A stretch of DNA of 64,000 nucleotides from the NCBI RefSeq assembly GCF_029873635.1, contig NC_080418.1, positions 14,611,562 to 14,675,561 on the forward strand, written 5' to 3'. The translations under genes were made by a program, and so were the position numbers. This stretch comes from Malania oleifera. Taxonomy: Eukaryota > Streptophyta > Magnoliopsida > Santalales > Ximeniaceae. Below, piece by piece: positions 36,305 through 48,217 of the stretch (the stretch's first letter is position 1; every line of letters starts with the position of its first letter). Below the pieces are notes generated by a model that was given only the letters and a program-made list of their open reading frames with translations, had not been told where the DNA came from and did no database searches.

Positions 36305-36660
36305 TAGTTGTATCGTAGTAGTGAAGTGATACGCAACTCGCATTTCATTAATAATAGCATTATTATTATAATGGAAGGTTCGAATCCCAGCGGCAGCTAG
36401 ATGACAACATTCATGTTGGGAGGCAGTTTGCCCACTAGAGACAAAAGTCATGGTGCGCTTTGTCGCCCCTCCAAGGGTCCCATTCACACGACGTAAAGGG
36501 GGGTCCACAAGGAGGTTAACCGCTTCCCAAATGTCCAACCCAAGTGTGTATAAGTTATAATCACATCTGATTTACCTAGGTGGCGAACTAAGGGGGAAGG
36601 CTACCACTCCCCATGATTAATCGGGCGAAGCTTGGAAACCTATGCTATCAAAAAAAAAAA
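36305..36660 (+). mobile_element. SINE-like unit (copy 1)
   Basis: GAAGGTTCGAATCCCAGC matches an RNA polymerase III box B (GGTTCGAATCC). An upstream TAGTGAAGTGATACGC could be a degenerate box A. About 270 bp later the unit ends ACCTATGCTATC followed by an A run. Its duplicate lies at 41467-41840. No target duplication was found. Confidence 0.4.
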
Positions 36661-36942
36661 TTATATAGCGTTATTAGGCTAAAATGAACATAAATAAATA
36701 CTTACTTTTTTTTCTTTTCCAAATAAGAAAAGAAAAAGAAATTAAGACCTTGTTTAGTTTTTTAAATTGTTTTCGTTTTTCATTTTTTATTTTATTTTTC
36801 AAAAAAATTATTTTAAGAAGTTTAACTACTTTTTCGTACATTTTGTATGGAATAAATGAATAAAAATAAATAGTTTTGGTACTACTTGCTCGTAAGATAG
36901 TTTTATTTTTTGTTTTTATATGAGAAAGTTGAAAAATATTTT

Positions 36943-38691
36943 TGTCACGCCTCGAACCCGGTAATGGAACCCAGGGGTGAATAAGTAACCTAACCTATCC
37001 TTGTATCATACAAAACATCCATGACACTGTATAATGAATGAGGGTTCGATCCCGTGGGGTACCTAGGCACCCTAAACACATCCATATACAACAGAATACA
37101 CACAACGAAAAATGGTCTTTCTATACATATCTAGCACCATACCAAAGTTTATACAAAAGGAAATTCAGGTTTATAATACAAAACTCAACCCGGGTGTCAA
37201 CCAAAATCACAAAAGACCACCTGATACAATCCTAGTACTTACCCAAGTACCTCTCGTAGTATACCAACTACTACGCTTCCAACTCAAAGAACGCCAGTTC
37301 CAGTTACTCGAAGGACCTGAAAAATATGTACGTACAATAGGGGTGAGACACCTTTCAGAAAGGCAGATACATGTTATATCGGTGTGTGGCATTTGAGTGT
37401 TATCATGATACACAAAACATACACAGTTAAATGCAATTCCAGTATTTTCACAAAACAGTTCCAGTACAGTGCATACACACACACACACATGATCAAACAA
37501 CTCGGTGTCGTCACACCCTTCAGCCCGAAGCCGACCCGCATTACACAGCATCCTCGGCACATGGCTAGTCCCAGACTCCCATAGCATCGCACCGGTACAA
37601 ACTGGTGGATCCACATCCTTCGGTGATCAGCTGGTAAGGCTCACGCCCTCAGATATAGAGCCAGACACTTTTTCAATACTTGGAACAATTCGGAACCCAA
37701 TTCTGATTGCATTTCAACAAAAACACAACCATGCATGCTCTTATAACCAAACAAACCATACCCATTTGGTAATCTATAAATCATGATTTTCCAAGCGTAT
37801 ATAGTTTAATAAAGTCAAGACACGGTAATCCCTAACATAATACATAACACAGTATACCAAAGATTTTTCAACAAAACCAGGGATTGCAGCCTCGTACCCC
37901 CTTTTTCCCAAAAACTATTACATGAAAAACCCACAGTTTTACCTATTAGATTTCCCCAAATGAGTAACCAAAACACACATAAGACCATGAACCACAGTTC
38001 TACCGAGTCTGATTTCAAAAATAACTGACATAAACTGAATCCCCTTACCTTTCCCCAAATGGTCAATCCCGAACTCTATAGCCCCTAAACAGCGAACCGA
38101 GTTCCCAAACCTACAAAGCACAATAAAGAAGATACTCACAACCCTATTCCCTACATAACTACTGGATCAGAATCGAAAATCGAGTCTTATCTCGATTTCG
38201 AGCCAAAACCCAAAAATGCCTGGAATGAAGATATGATTCGTAGAACTTGTAGAGAATCCTTCACTAATCCTCGTGGTAACGTCGGATCATTGATTCCATA
38301 AACGATCGGTGAAGAAATCTAGAGAAAGAGAGAGAGTTCGTTGAGTTTCTAGAGAGATAAAGCGAGGTTTTGAAGTTTCTTAGTTGAGAAGTAATGAAAA
38401 TATCTATTTATAGCCCTTCGACTTGGCCACACTTCGTCGACGAATGGCGTCCTCGCGACGAGGCACTGAAGACACCTCGTCGACGAGACAGTGACCTCGT
38501 CGACGAGCCTGAGATTTTTGGATTTTCGAAATCCCTCGGCTTCTCCTCGTTGACGAGCCCCTGCATTTCATCACCGAGAAATATAAGGCCTTCATCGACG
38601 AACTCGGCCTTCGTCGATGAAGTCTGCTCAATTACCAATTTACTCTTCTCTTAATTAATTGAATTCATATATCATGATTCGGGTTTCTACA
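36943..38691 (-). mobile_element. 3' LTR of gypsy element E (copy 1), 1749 bp
   Basis: On the minus strand it starts TGTAGAAACCCGAATC and ends GGTTCGAGGCGTGACA. It is preceded by the polypurine tract GGAGGGGAGGT (38692-38702), so it is the 3' LTR. The TCGTCGACGA array spans 38436-38618 and a TATAAATA box lies on the minus strand at about 38417-38410. Confidence 0.85.
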
Positions 38692-40000
38692 ACCTCCCCT
38701 CCTTATAAAAAGTTCGTCCTATAAATTTACAGTCTCTCATTCCCGAACTCATTCATACTGTCAAATACATACTTAACTCGATAAAGAACCGGCGACTACT
38801 AAAATGCAGCCCCGTCACATTATATACCTACCTTTACTTATGGCGGAGGAATACCGTGGTTACGTACATAAACAGTCTTAGGAGTTCACAAATACACACA
38901 CTCCCAATAACTAACCACCTATTCTAATACAAAGTAGGGTAATGTACACATATACTCAGAACAACTGTGGATACTTCCGGCGTATTTCCACTTCCAATTC
39001 CCAAGAAGCTTCTTCAACCTCGTGATTCCGCCACAATACCTTTACTAGCGGTATATACTTGGTACGTAACTTCTAAACTTTACGGTCCAGAATCCTAACA
39101 GGTACCACCTCATATGCTAAAGTATCCCTAATCTCCACATCCTCATAGCTAATAACATGTGAATGATCCAACACATACCTCTTCAACAAGGATATGTGAA
39201 ACACATCGTGGATCCTTGAGAGTGCTGGGGGCAGTCCAATCCTGTAAGCTACCAGACTTACTTGCTCAAGAACCTCGAATGGGGTGATATACCTCGGGCT
39301 CAGCTTGCCTTTCTTCTTGAATCTTATCACCCCATTGATCAGAGCGATCCTCAGAAATACCTTACCCCCCACCTCGAACTCTAACTCACGGCGGTGAGCA
39401 TTTGCATAACTCTTCTACCGACTCTAAGCTGATTTAATTCTATCTTGGATCAAACCCACATTCTCAAATGCCTACTGCACGTGTTCAGGTCCTAACACCT
39501 AACGTTCACCAACCTCATCCCAATATAGAGGAGATTAACACCTCCGACCATATAGAGCCTCGAACAGTGCCATCCCGATACTCGCTTGGAAGCTATTATT
39601 ATAGGCAAACTATACTAGTGGCATAAACTGTATCCAGCTACCTCCGAAGTCTAACACACATGCCCGCAACATATCTTCCAAGATCTGTATTGTCCTCTCT
39701 GACTATCCATTAGTCTAGGGGTGGAACATTGTACTGAAAGTAAATTTCGTCCCCAATGCTCCCGACAAGCTCGTATAGAATTAAGAAGTAAACCTCAGGT
39801 TTTGATCTGACACAATGGACACCGGTACACCGTGCATCCTAACTATCTCATGCACGTATATGTTTGCTAGCCTACTCAAAGGGTAGCTAACCTTAATCGG
39901 TAAAAAGTGAGCAGATTTCGTCAACCTGTCCATAATCACCCAGATAGCATTTTACCCGTGAAGCGCTAGAGGCAATCCGGTTACAAAATACATGGAAATT
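38692..40000 (-). pseudogene. Gypsy element E integrase C-terminal region (copy 1)
   Basis: The minus-strand frame at 39073-39372 has KVFLRIALI.GV, KKGKLSPRYI.PFEVLE and [21 protein letters not shown]. These are the GPY/F-like and C-terminal regions typical of Tekay/Del chromovirus integrases. Further 5', the core is degraded by stops (SMYFVTGL: the first catalytic Asp appears as Tyr). It is truncated near 40000 with no reverse transcriptase. The 3' block with ATACCGTGGTTAC (38834-38862) belongs to the module shared with the LINE. Confidence 0.8.
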
Positions 40001-41050
40001 GTCATTAATCGGTCAAATTCTAAAGAAAGGCGGGTATGATCCACTTCCCTTATTTGAATTTAATTTCTAAGATATTTAAAAACATTAATATGGTCAAATC
40101 CTCGCAGTTTAATCTAATTCCAAAATATTATCAAAAATCTAATTTAATCAAATCCCTGAAATTTAACTTAATTCCAAAATATTCCCAAACATTCTATTTA
40201 ATCAAATCCCTATTGTTTAACTTAATCTCAGGAATATTTCCAAAAATCAAATATAATCTAATCCTGCAGCTTAATTTAATCTCAGGAATATATCCAAAAA
40301 TCTAATATAATCAAATAGTACAATTTAATAATTAAATACTACAATTTAATCGGTTAAAATTTTTAAAACAACAAACATAATTTGTACTCCTCACCTTAGA
40401 GTGGTGCTTAAGATCCTAAAATCACAAATTCACTCCAATTAAAACAACAAGGATTGAAGCTGGGAACTTGATATCGCGTCTAATCATCGATTTAGCTGAA
40501 GATCTGAAGAGAAATTGAGGAGAGAGAGTGTTACCTTATCCCTAGAGTGGTGCCCACGTCGACCTTATGACAAATCCACTCCGGTTAAAATGTTGGTGGT
40601 TGAATTTGAAACCCAAAGGTATTTTCCGTTCTTCGATCGGCGCACAATTGATCGAGGAAATTGAGGAGAGAGAGAGAGAGAGAGAGAGAGTGTTTGAGGA
40701 GAGAGAAAGTGGAGAGAGAAGCAGAGAGAGAGAGAGAGAGGAGTTAGTCAAGAAGATTTCCAAATGTCCTTATATATATATATATATATATATTATTTTC
40801 TAAAATTACTACACTAATTCTGTATAATTATTTTTGGGATCATTTCATATATAGCTCATACTCAAGCCAATGTAGATCCACTCCTAATATATATGTTTAT
40901 GTGTTTCTCTATTAATAGACAAGTAGGTATGATGTGCTCATGCCATATCCCATATGCGTGAATATGGTTTTGACAAAAGTGTTCAGAGTTGCTTGTTTAT
41001 TTGATCTATGTTTCCTGCATGCTAAAATTGAACAATATGCATTTGCTTGT
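40001..41050. other. Spacer between the duplicated segments
   Basis: No gene is seen. It contains the 54-bp tandem array, a direct duplication of about 150 bp (TAGAGTGGTGC... at about 40399 and 40549, each followed by a purine-rich stretch), a (GA)n tract (40668-40740) and a (TA)n tract (40772-40793). Confidence 0.55.
40040..40335. repeat. 54-bp tandem repeat, about five copies
   Basis: TAATCAAATCC-type anchors recur at about 40094, 40148, 40202, 40257 and 40311. Each is followed by TTTAA.TTAATTCCAAAATAT or its CTCAGGAATAT variant. Confidence 0.85.
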
Positions 41051-41466
41051 GATTTCAATAATATTACTTCAATTTGAATGCCAGGGTAAACTTCTTAGGT
41101 CAGCGTTCATAACCAGAAATTTTGAAAAAAAAAAAAAAAAAACTTCTTAAGTCATGCAAACATAAACAATTGTGCTTTTATGTCCATCTCTTCTAATTCT
41201 TTTTGTATTTATTTGTTTGGAGAGAAAATTATTCTTTCCTTAAGAAAATTGTTCTCCAAAAAGAGGAAGAAACTTTTCAGTAAAAGAATATATGCGTATT
41301 CATATAACGTTTGACACTAAATAAAGAAAAAAAATAGTTTTCCAAAAGAATATAATTTTTACCATAAAATAGAATTCAGGTGAATTAGACGGGCCTTAAA
41401 ATTCGTTATGACCTAAACACCGCAAATTGTGTCTCGAACCTTCTTTAATTCAAAAGAGAGTAAAAG

Positions 41467-41840
41467 TAGTTGTCATAAGGTAATATCATAGTAGTGAAGT
41501 GATCCGCAACTTGCATTTCATTAATAATAGCATTATTATTATATTGGAAGGTTTGAATCCCAGCTGCAGCTAGATGACAACATTTATGTTGGGAGGCAGT
41601 TTACCCACTAGAGACAAAAGTCATGGTGTGCTTTGTCGCCCCTCTAGGGGTCCCATCTGCACGACGTAAAGGGGGGGTCCACAAGGAGGTTAAACGCTTC
41701 CCAAATGTCCAGCCCAAGTGTGTATAAGTTATAATCGCATCCTATTTACCTGGGTGACAAACTAAGGGGGAAGGCTACCACTCCCCATGATTAATCGGAC
41801 GAAGCTTGGAAACCTGTGCTATCAAAAAATAAATAAATTA
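41467..41840 (+). mobile_element. SINE-like unit (copy 2)
   Basis: This is the duplicate of 36305-36660. Here the box B reads GGTTTGAATCCC (one CpG lost) and the upstream part is slightly longer (CATAAGGTAATATC). Confidence 0.4.
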
Positions 41841-42118
41841 TATAGCGTTATTAGACTAAAATGAACTTAAATAAATACTTACTTTTTTTCTTTTCCAAAT
41901 AAGAAAAGAAAAAGAAATTAAGACCTTGTTTAGTTTTTTAAATTGTTTTCGTTTTTCATTTTTTATTTTATTTTTCAAAAAAATTATTTTAAGAAGTTTA
42001 ACTACTTTTTCGTTCATTTTGTATGGAATAAATGAATAAAAATAAATAGTTTTGGTACTACTTGCTCGTAAGATAGTTTTATTTTTTGTTTTTATATGAG
42101 AAAGTTGAAAAATATTTT

Positions 42119-43494
42119 TGTCACGCCTCGAACCCGGTAATGGGACCCAGGGGTGAATAAGTAACCTAACCTATCCTTGTATCATACAAAACATCCATGA
42201 CACTGTATAATGAATGAGGGTTCGATCCCGTGGGGTACCCAGGCACCCTAAACATATCCATATACTATAGAATATATACAGTGAAAAATGGTCTTTCTAT
42301 ACATATCTAGCGCCATACCAAATTCTATACAAAAGGAAATTCAGGTCCATAATACAAAACTCAACCCGGGTGTTAGTCGAAACCACAAAACACCACCCAA
42401 TACAGTCCTAGTACTTACCCAAGTACCTCTCGTAGTACACCAACCACTACGCTCCCAACTCAAAGGACACTAGTTTTGGTTACTCGAAGGACTTGAAAAA
42501 TATGTACGTACAGTAGGGGTAAGACACCTCTCAGTAAGACAGATACACATTATGTCGGTGTGTGGCATTTGAGTGTTATCATGATACACAAAACATACAC
42601 AGTTAAATGCAATTCCAGTATTTTCACAAAACAGTTCCAGTATAGTGTATACACGCACACACACATGATCAAGCAACCCGGTGTCGTCACACCCTTTGGC
42701 CCGAAGCCGGCCCTCATTACACGACGTCCCCAGCATATGACTAATCCCAAACTCCCATGACATCATACCGGTACAAACTGGTGGATCCACACCTTTCGGT
42801 GATCAGCCGGTAAGGCTCACGCCCTCATATATAGAGCAAACACTCTTTCAATACCTAGAACAATTCAGAACCCAGATCCTATTGCATTTCAACAAAAACA
42901 CAATCATGCATGCTCATATAACCAAACAAACCACACCCATTTGGTAATCTATAAATCATGATTTTCCAAACGTATACAGGTTAATAAAGTCAAGGCAAGG
43001 TCATCCCTAACACAATACATAACACAGTATACCAAAAGGTTTTCCAACAAAACTAGGGATTGCAGCCTAGTACCCCCTTTTTCCCAAAAACTGTTACATG
43101 AAATCCCACAGTTTTACCCGTTAGATTTCCCCAAATGAGTAATCAAAACACACACAGGACCATAAACCACAGTTCTACCGAGTCTGATTTCAAAAATAAT
43201 AGACATAAACTGAATCCCCTTACCTTTCCCCAAATGGTCAATCCCGAACTCTACAGCCCCTAAACAGTGAACCGAGTTCCCAAACCTACAAAGCACAATA
43301 CAGAAGATACTCACAACCCTATTCCCTACATAACTATCGGATTAGAATTGAAAATTGAGTCTTACCTCGATTTTGAGCCAAAACCCGAAAATGCCCGAAA
43401 TGAAGATCTAATTCGTAGAACTTGTAGAGAATCCTTCACTGATCCTTGTGGTAACGTCGGATAATTGATTCCAGAAATTATTGGCGAATAAATC

Positions 43495-43541
<47 letters not shown>

Positions 43542-43871
43542 CGAGGTTTTGAAGTTTCTTGGTTGAGAAGTAATGAAAATATCTATTTATAGCCCTTTGA
43601 CTCGGCCACACTTCGTCGACGAATGGCGTCCTTGTCGACGAGGCACTGAAGACACCTCGTAGACAAGACAGTGACCTCGTCGACGAATCTGAGATTTTCG
43701 AATTTTCGAAACCCCTCAGCCTCTCCTCGTCGATGAGCCCCTGCATTTCGTTGCCAAGAAATATAAGGCCTTTGTCGATGAACTCGGGTTTCATCGATGA
43801 AGTCTGCTTAATTACCAATTTACCCTTCTCTTAATTAATTAAATTCATATATCACGGTTCAGATTCCTACA
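42119..43871 (-). mobile_element. 3' LTR of gypsy element E (copy 2), 1753 bp
   Basis: It is collinear with 36943-38691. On the minus strand it starts TGTAGGAATCTGAACC and ends GGTTCGAGGCGTGACA. The palindrome array lies at 43615-43798, TATAAATA at 43591-43584, and a long GA tract at 43495-43536. Confidence 0.85.
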
Positions 43872-44151
43872 ACCTCCCTTTCTTATAAAAATTTCGTCCT
43901 TGAAATTTACAGTCTCTCATTTTCGAACTCATTCATACTATCAAATACATACTTAACTCTATAAAGACTGAGTTCGTCGACGAAGTATGCTCAATTACCA
44001 ATTCACCCTTCTCTTAATTAATTAAATTCATATATCACGGTTTGGGTTCCTACAACCTCCCCTTCTTACAAAAATTTCATCCTCAAAATTTGCAGTCTCT
44101 TATTTCCAAACTCATTAATACTATCAAATACATACTTAACTCTATAAAGAA
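43785..44151. repeat. 183-bp tandem duplication over the E LTR/PPT junction
   Basis: The LTR end, the CTACAACCTCCC polypurine junction and the adjoining internal sequence (TACATACTTAACTCTATAAAGA) appear twice with period about 183. Copy 1 has a single unit. Confidence 0.8.
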
Positions 44152-44481
44152 CCAGCAACTACTAAAATGCAGCCCCGTCACAATATATACCTACCCTCAC
44201 TTATGGCGCAGGAATACCGTGGTTACATACATAAACAATCTTAGGAGTTCACAAATACACACACTCCCAACGACTAACCACCTATTCCAATACAAAGTAG
44301 GGTAATGTACACACATACTCATAACAACTGTGGATACTTCCAACGAATTTCCACTTCTAGTTCCCAAGAAGATTCCTCAACCTCGTGAGTCCGCCACAAT
44401 ACGTTTACTAGCAGTATATCCTTGGTACGTAGCTTTTGAACTTTACGATCTAGAATCTGAACAGGTACCTCCTCATACACT
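43872..44481 (-). pseudogene. Gypsy element E 3' internal end (copy 2, left of element A)
   Basis: It corresponds to 38692-39122 and includes the ATACCGTGGTTAC block (44194-44226) and the codons before the 3' end of pol. Element A splits it at AAAGT. Confidence 0.75.
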
Positions 44482-44569
44482 AAAGTTCTAACGACCTGAA
44501 GAATAATGGTATTTAAATAATAAGAAGAAAGGGAAATGGAAACAGGAACAGAAGGAGGCAGTCGATTTT

Positions 44570-44770
44570 GTCGAAGAACATAGGGGTTTCGTCGATGAGG
44601 TTTCTTCAAGATCTCGTCAACGAAGTTTCACCTCGTTGATGAGAAGATACCGAGAGAGGATTGTTGGAAGACTGAATTTCATCGACGAGGGTTGAAGTTC
44701 ATCGATGAACTTTCTACAAGACTCGTCGACGAGGTGACGTGGCTCGTCGATGAATCCCGCAGTATAAATA
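44570..44770 (+). promoter_or_regulatory. Eight-site palindrome array and TATA box, LTR A 5'
   Basis: Cores start at 44570, 44591, 44616, 44635, 44681, 44701, 44725 and 44746 (intervals 21, 25, 19, 46, 20, 24, 21). TATAAATA begins at 44763, 17 bp after the last core. Confidence 0.75.
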
Positions 44771-44809
44771 GGGTTAAATGTGATTTTTTTAGCTCATATT
44801 TGCACAGAA

Positions 44810-44847
<38 letters not shown>

Positions 44848-45390
44848 CTTCGGTTTCTCCTCCTTCTCTCTAGGATCTCGAGCCGATTTTCTGCTAGTTC
44901 GACGATCTGAAGCTACCACGATGCTCCTGCGAAAGTTCTCTGTAAGTCTGCTAGAGCGGATCGTCGGTGGTCCTGAGGTGGAAAAAATCCCAAATCCTGG
45001 GTAAGGCTTTCTACTCAGTATTTGGTTATTTGACAATTGTAGAAAGCGTAGTACGCGTAGAAATGCTAAACTTTAGTTCTGGGGAATGTTATTTTTAGGG
45101 TGTTGAGTAGGGAACCCTGCGGGTGCAGGAGTGTTTGATTTAGGGGCTTTTCAGGACACAGGTAAAGGGATAAACTAAGCTAGTATTTTATGAAAAGTAT
45201 GTATAATATTATAGCATTTGATTTCAAGGAAATACTTATATTTATATATGATTTATATTTGGAAAATACTGTTGAAAATGATGGTATGTTAAATATAAGA
45301 AAAACTTGTTCGTGTGGCATGAGTAGAAATTATAATGAAAAACTATTTTCTAGGAATGTGATCATGATACGAATTTTTATAATGGAAAAT

Positions 45391-45574
45391 CGGCGTACGG
45401 GCCGAGATTTTGATATGTTTGCCGGTGTATGGGCAGAGCTATATGTATGATTTGCTGGCGTACGGGCCGAGCTATGAATATGATTTTCCAGCATACAGGC
45501 TGAGCTATGTGTATGATTTGTCGGCGTATGGGCCGAGCTATGGATATGGTTTGCTAGCGTACGGGCCGATGATT
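45391..45574. repeat. 33-bp tandem repeats in LTR A 5' (six units)
   Basis: Unit starts lie at about 45391, 45423, 45456, 45489, 45522 and 45555. The consensus is CGGCGTACGGGCCGAGCTAT followed by ..ATATGATTTGC. Related arrays are at 48771-48955, 55951-56166 and 61912-62165. Confidence 0.85.
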
Positions 45575-46585
45575 TTCATGATATACGTATATATGCAAAA
45601 TGATATGATTGATTTGATAATTAATAATATGAAATATCCATGTATCATAGTTTTAGTATATGTTATATGATATCAGAACCTGGTTGGTTTGGTCTAGGCT
45701 AGCACTTGCACGGTATCGTTGCTATGTGTCCGTGGTCATCATGATCATAATATTTGTGTTAACGCCATTGTACGCAGTGATGTGAGATTGGATGGTCGAT
45801 GTGGTTTTTAAGAAGTGTGCGAGCGCCCCTGGTGTACGGACCAGGTTCGGCAGACCCATCAGACTTACAAACTGTACTTTTAACTTGGCAGTGGTCGGCC
45901 AACCATTATCAAGTCTCGCCTTCGGGCCACACAACCCAGTCATGTGGGGGTAATACATGACAACAACCAGCTAACCTACTAGAATTATTTTCATATTATT
46001 ATTATTTATATGAGATGAATTATGCTGTGGAAACCATTACGTTCTGCAATGTTGATTATACATGTTTTCCTAGAAATGATGTATATACAGTTTTACTAGT
46101 TATGTTTATGATTATATGTATATCACAGAAATGCTCATGTTTCCACACACTAGTGTTAGTTTATTTCCCTTACTAAGAGGTCTCTCACCCCAAAATTTTA
46201 TAAACATTTCAAGAGCCCCTGATAAGAGAGCGAGTAAAGCCCCGCTGATGTAGTACGGTTGATCTACCCTTCTAGAAGGGTAAGTGTTTTGATAGGGTCG
46301 GATGTATTTTGTTGGATGGCTTTAAGATATCTTTTGGGTTGTGTACTGTGTGTATATAAATACAGTGGTTGTAGTAACTTTGGTATTGTAATGTATGGTA
46401 TAATGAGATATATATGATTCTATGTTTCCTGCTGCTTAAGCTTCCGTTATGTGTTCTGATGTATCCCTGGTACCTACGGGTCCAGGTGGATTGTGATCTG
46501 TTGAGTTTTGTGATATTGATTTTATTAAATAAATAAATACATATATATATATATATATATGAAAATTAAGCAGGTCGTCACAGTT

Positions 46586-46598
46586 TGGTATTAGAGCC
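46586..46598 (+). other. Primer-binding site of element A
   Basis: TGGTATTAGAGCC, three bases after the LTR, matches the initiator Met-tRNA 3' end complement (TGGTATCAGAGCC) with one C-to-T change. Confidence 0.8.
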
Positions 46599-46885
46599 TA
46601 GGTTGCTAGGTTCTGTAGACTTTAGAATGCAGTGGAAACAATACCAGAGTATAGGAAATTATTTCAGGTTTTGTTCTACAGTCTAGAGGCAGGACTTTCG
46701 TGGTAGTTTTTGTGATTTTCTTGAGGTGACAATTTTAGGAAAATCATAGTAAGCTATTGTCGAGTTGTGTTCCTAGAAGGTAGAACTGGGGATTAGGACT
46801 AAGTTGAGAAAGTTAAGATAAGTGGTGAGGTTAGGTAGGTAAGTTATAAGGATAGAATTTCTAAGTTGCGTTTGTTGGCTTCAAG

Positions 46886-47753
46886 ATGGATCTAGGAGGA
46901 AGTAGTTCCCATGCGAGCGGTAGTGACGAAGTAGGGCCTTCGGGTGCAGCTAGGACCGACTCTGACGCGGTATTACATAGCGTGGCTCAGCAGGTTATGG
47001 CTGAGATCGCTAGGAGCTCGAGGGAGCAGCGTGGTCCATCTACAAGCCATGCGTGCACTATAGAAAAATTTACAAAGATGAATCATCCGGCGTTCTCAGG
47101 TGGAGTTGATCCTACAGCAGCTAAGAATTGGATGCAGGAGATCGAGACAGTATTGGCTGTGTTGCAGTGTACTGAGGAACAGAGGGTCCTCTTTGCCACC
47201 TATAGACTGACAAGAGTGGCCGAGAGGTGGTGGACTGCGGTGAGACTGTTGGAGCAACAGAGGGCGACTCTGATAGCTATGACATGGGATCGGTTTAAAG
47301 AGTTGTTCTTCGATAGATATTTTCCAGCTACTGTCAGGGAGGCTAAAGTAGAAGAGTTCCTGAGTCTAAAGTAGGGACAATTATCCGTCCAGCAGTATGC
47401 GGCGCGTTTCATCGAGCTCTGTCGTTTCGCCCCATATATTGTTCTTGATGAAGTAAAGAAGGCGAGGCAGTTTGAGAGAGGCTTGAGGCGGAGTATATTT
47501 AAGTAGGTGGTGGTGCTACAGATCCAGGACATTGCTAAGTTAGTCAACAGGGCAACCTTGGCAGAGATTGGTGAGCGGCTGGATGCAGAGGAACAGGGAT
47601 AGAGGAAGAGATCTTCATCCATAGGTTATCAGCAGAGTCATAGACCGAGTCAGTGGAGGAGAGGTAATCACGGCAGAGGGCGGAGACAGGATACTGGAGG
47701 ACACGAGGTTTAGGCAGTGCAGGGTCCTCCAGTCTGTCATACTTGTGGTAGGA
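46886..47753 (+). pseudogene. gag of element A, 5' part
   Basis: The start ATG is at 46886. The frame contains the plant gypsy gag core: F.KMNHPAFSGG.DPTAAKNWM, RVLFATYRLT..AERWW, WDRFKELFFDRYFPATVREAK. In-frame TAG codons lie at 47372-47374 and 47504-47506, the second shared with element B. It is cut at 47753 by element B; the zinc-knuckle region resumes at 57192. Confidence 0.85.
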
Positions 47754-48159
47754 TGTAACGACCCGAAGAATAATGATATTTAAATAATAAAAGAAAGGGA
47801 AATGGAAACCGAAAACAAAAGGAGGCAGTCGTCTTCGTCGACGAATGCAACATTGCACTTTGGAAGGAATAACCGAAGGAAATTGTCAGGGCCTCGTCGA
47901 CGAACACAGGGGATTCATCGACGAGGGTATAAGAGGACCTCGTCGACGAAGGCAAGATTCGTCAATGAGGAAATACCGAGAGAGGTTTTGAGCAGTCTGA
48001 ATTCTGTCAACGAGGAGTGGGTTTCATCGATGAAATTATTAAAGGACTCGTCGATGAGATGACGTGGCTTGTCAATGAATCCAGTCCTATAAATATCAAA
48101 AACTCATATTTTAACTTTAGAATTAAGAAACCTCTCACACACACACACACACACACACA

Positions 48160-48217
<58 letters not shown>

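Larger units (their letters stand above)
35821..40000. repeat. Segmental duplication, copy 1
   Basis: From GTGATTTCAATAATATTACT (35821) this segment matches copy 2 (from 41051) closely through a SINE-like unit, the LTR of element E and its integrase region. Copy 1 loses similarity to gypsy integrase near 40000. Both copies have the same orientation. Copy 1 keeps 64 bp (35855-35918) that copy 2 lacks. Confidence 0.9.
41051..44481. repeat. Segmental duplication, copy 2 (left part)
   Basis: It matches copy 1 from 35821. It lacks 64 bp of copy 1 between two AGGG repeats. It is interrupted at 44487 by element A (duplicated target AAAGT) and resumes at 63155. Confidence 0.9.
44487..46582 (+). mobile_element. 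5' LTR of element A, 2096 bp
   Basis: It runs from TCTAACGACC (ancestral TGTAACGACC) to CAGGTCGTCACA. It holds the palindrome array, TATAAATA at 44763-44770, a (CT)n tract (about 44815-44844), and six 33-bp repeats at 45391-45574. Confidence 0.9.

Noticed and set aside
36365..36400. tRNA gene suggested by the GGTTCGAATCC box
   Set aside because: No cloverleaf can be drawn around it; more consistent with a SINE-like internal promoter.
38394..38654. Open frames rich in Ser-Ser-Thr or Val-Asp-Glu repeats in LTRs (also 43408-43818, 47802-48062, 55039-55344)
   Set aside because: These are translations of the TCGTCGACGA array in different frames, not proteins.
36943..43871. The two E LTRs as the 5' and 3' LTRs of a single element
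   Set aside because: Both are followed on the right by the PPT and integrase end on the minus strand, so both are 3' ends; non-LTR flanks are also duplicated.
45410..45670. Open frame encoding a Tyr-rich repeated peptide in LTR A (also 61931-62140)
   Set aside because: It follows from the 33-bp tandem repeat inside an LTR, lacks any known domain and is not preserved in all copies; reported as a repeat instead.
47837..48076. CRISPR-like array because of regularly spaced short palindromes
   Set aside because: Plant nuclear DNA, decamer cores in LTRs, unequal spacers, no cas genes.
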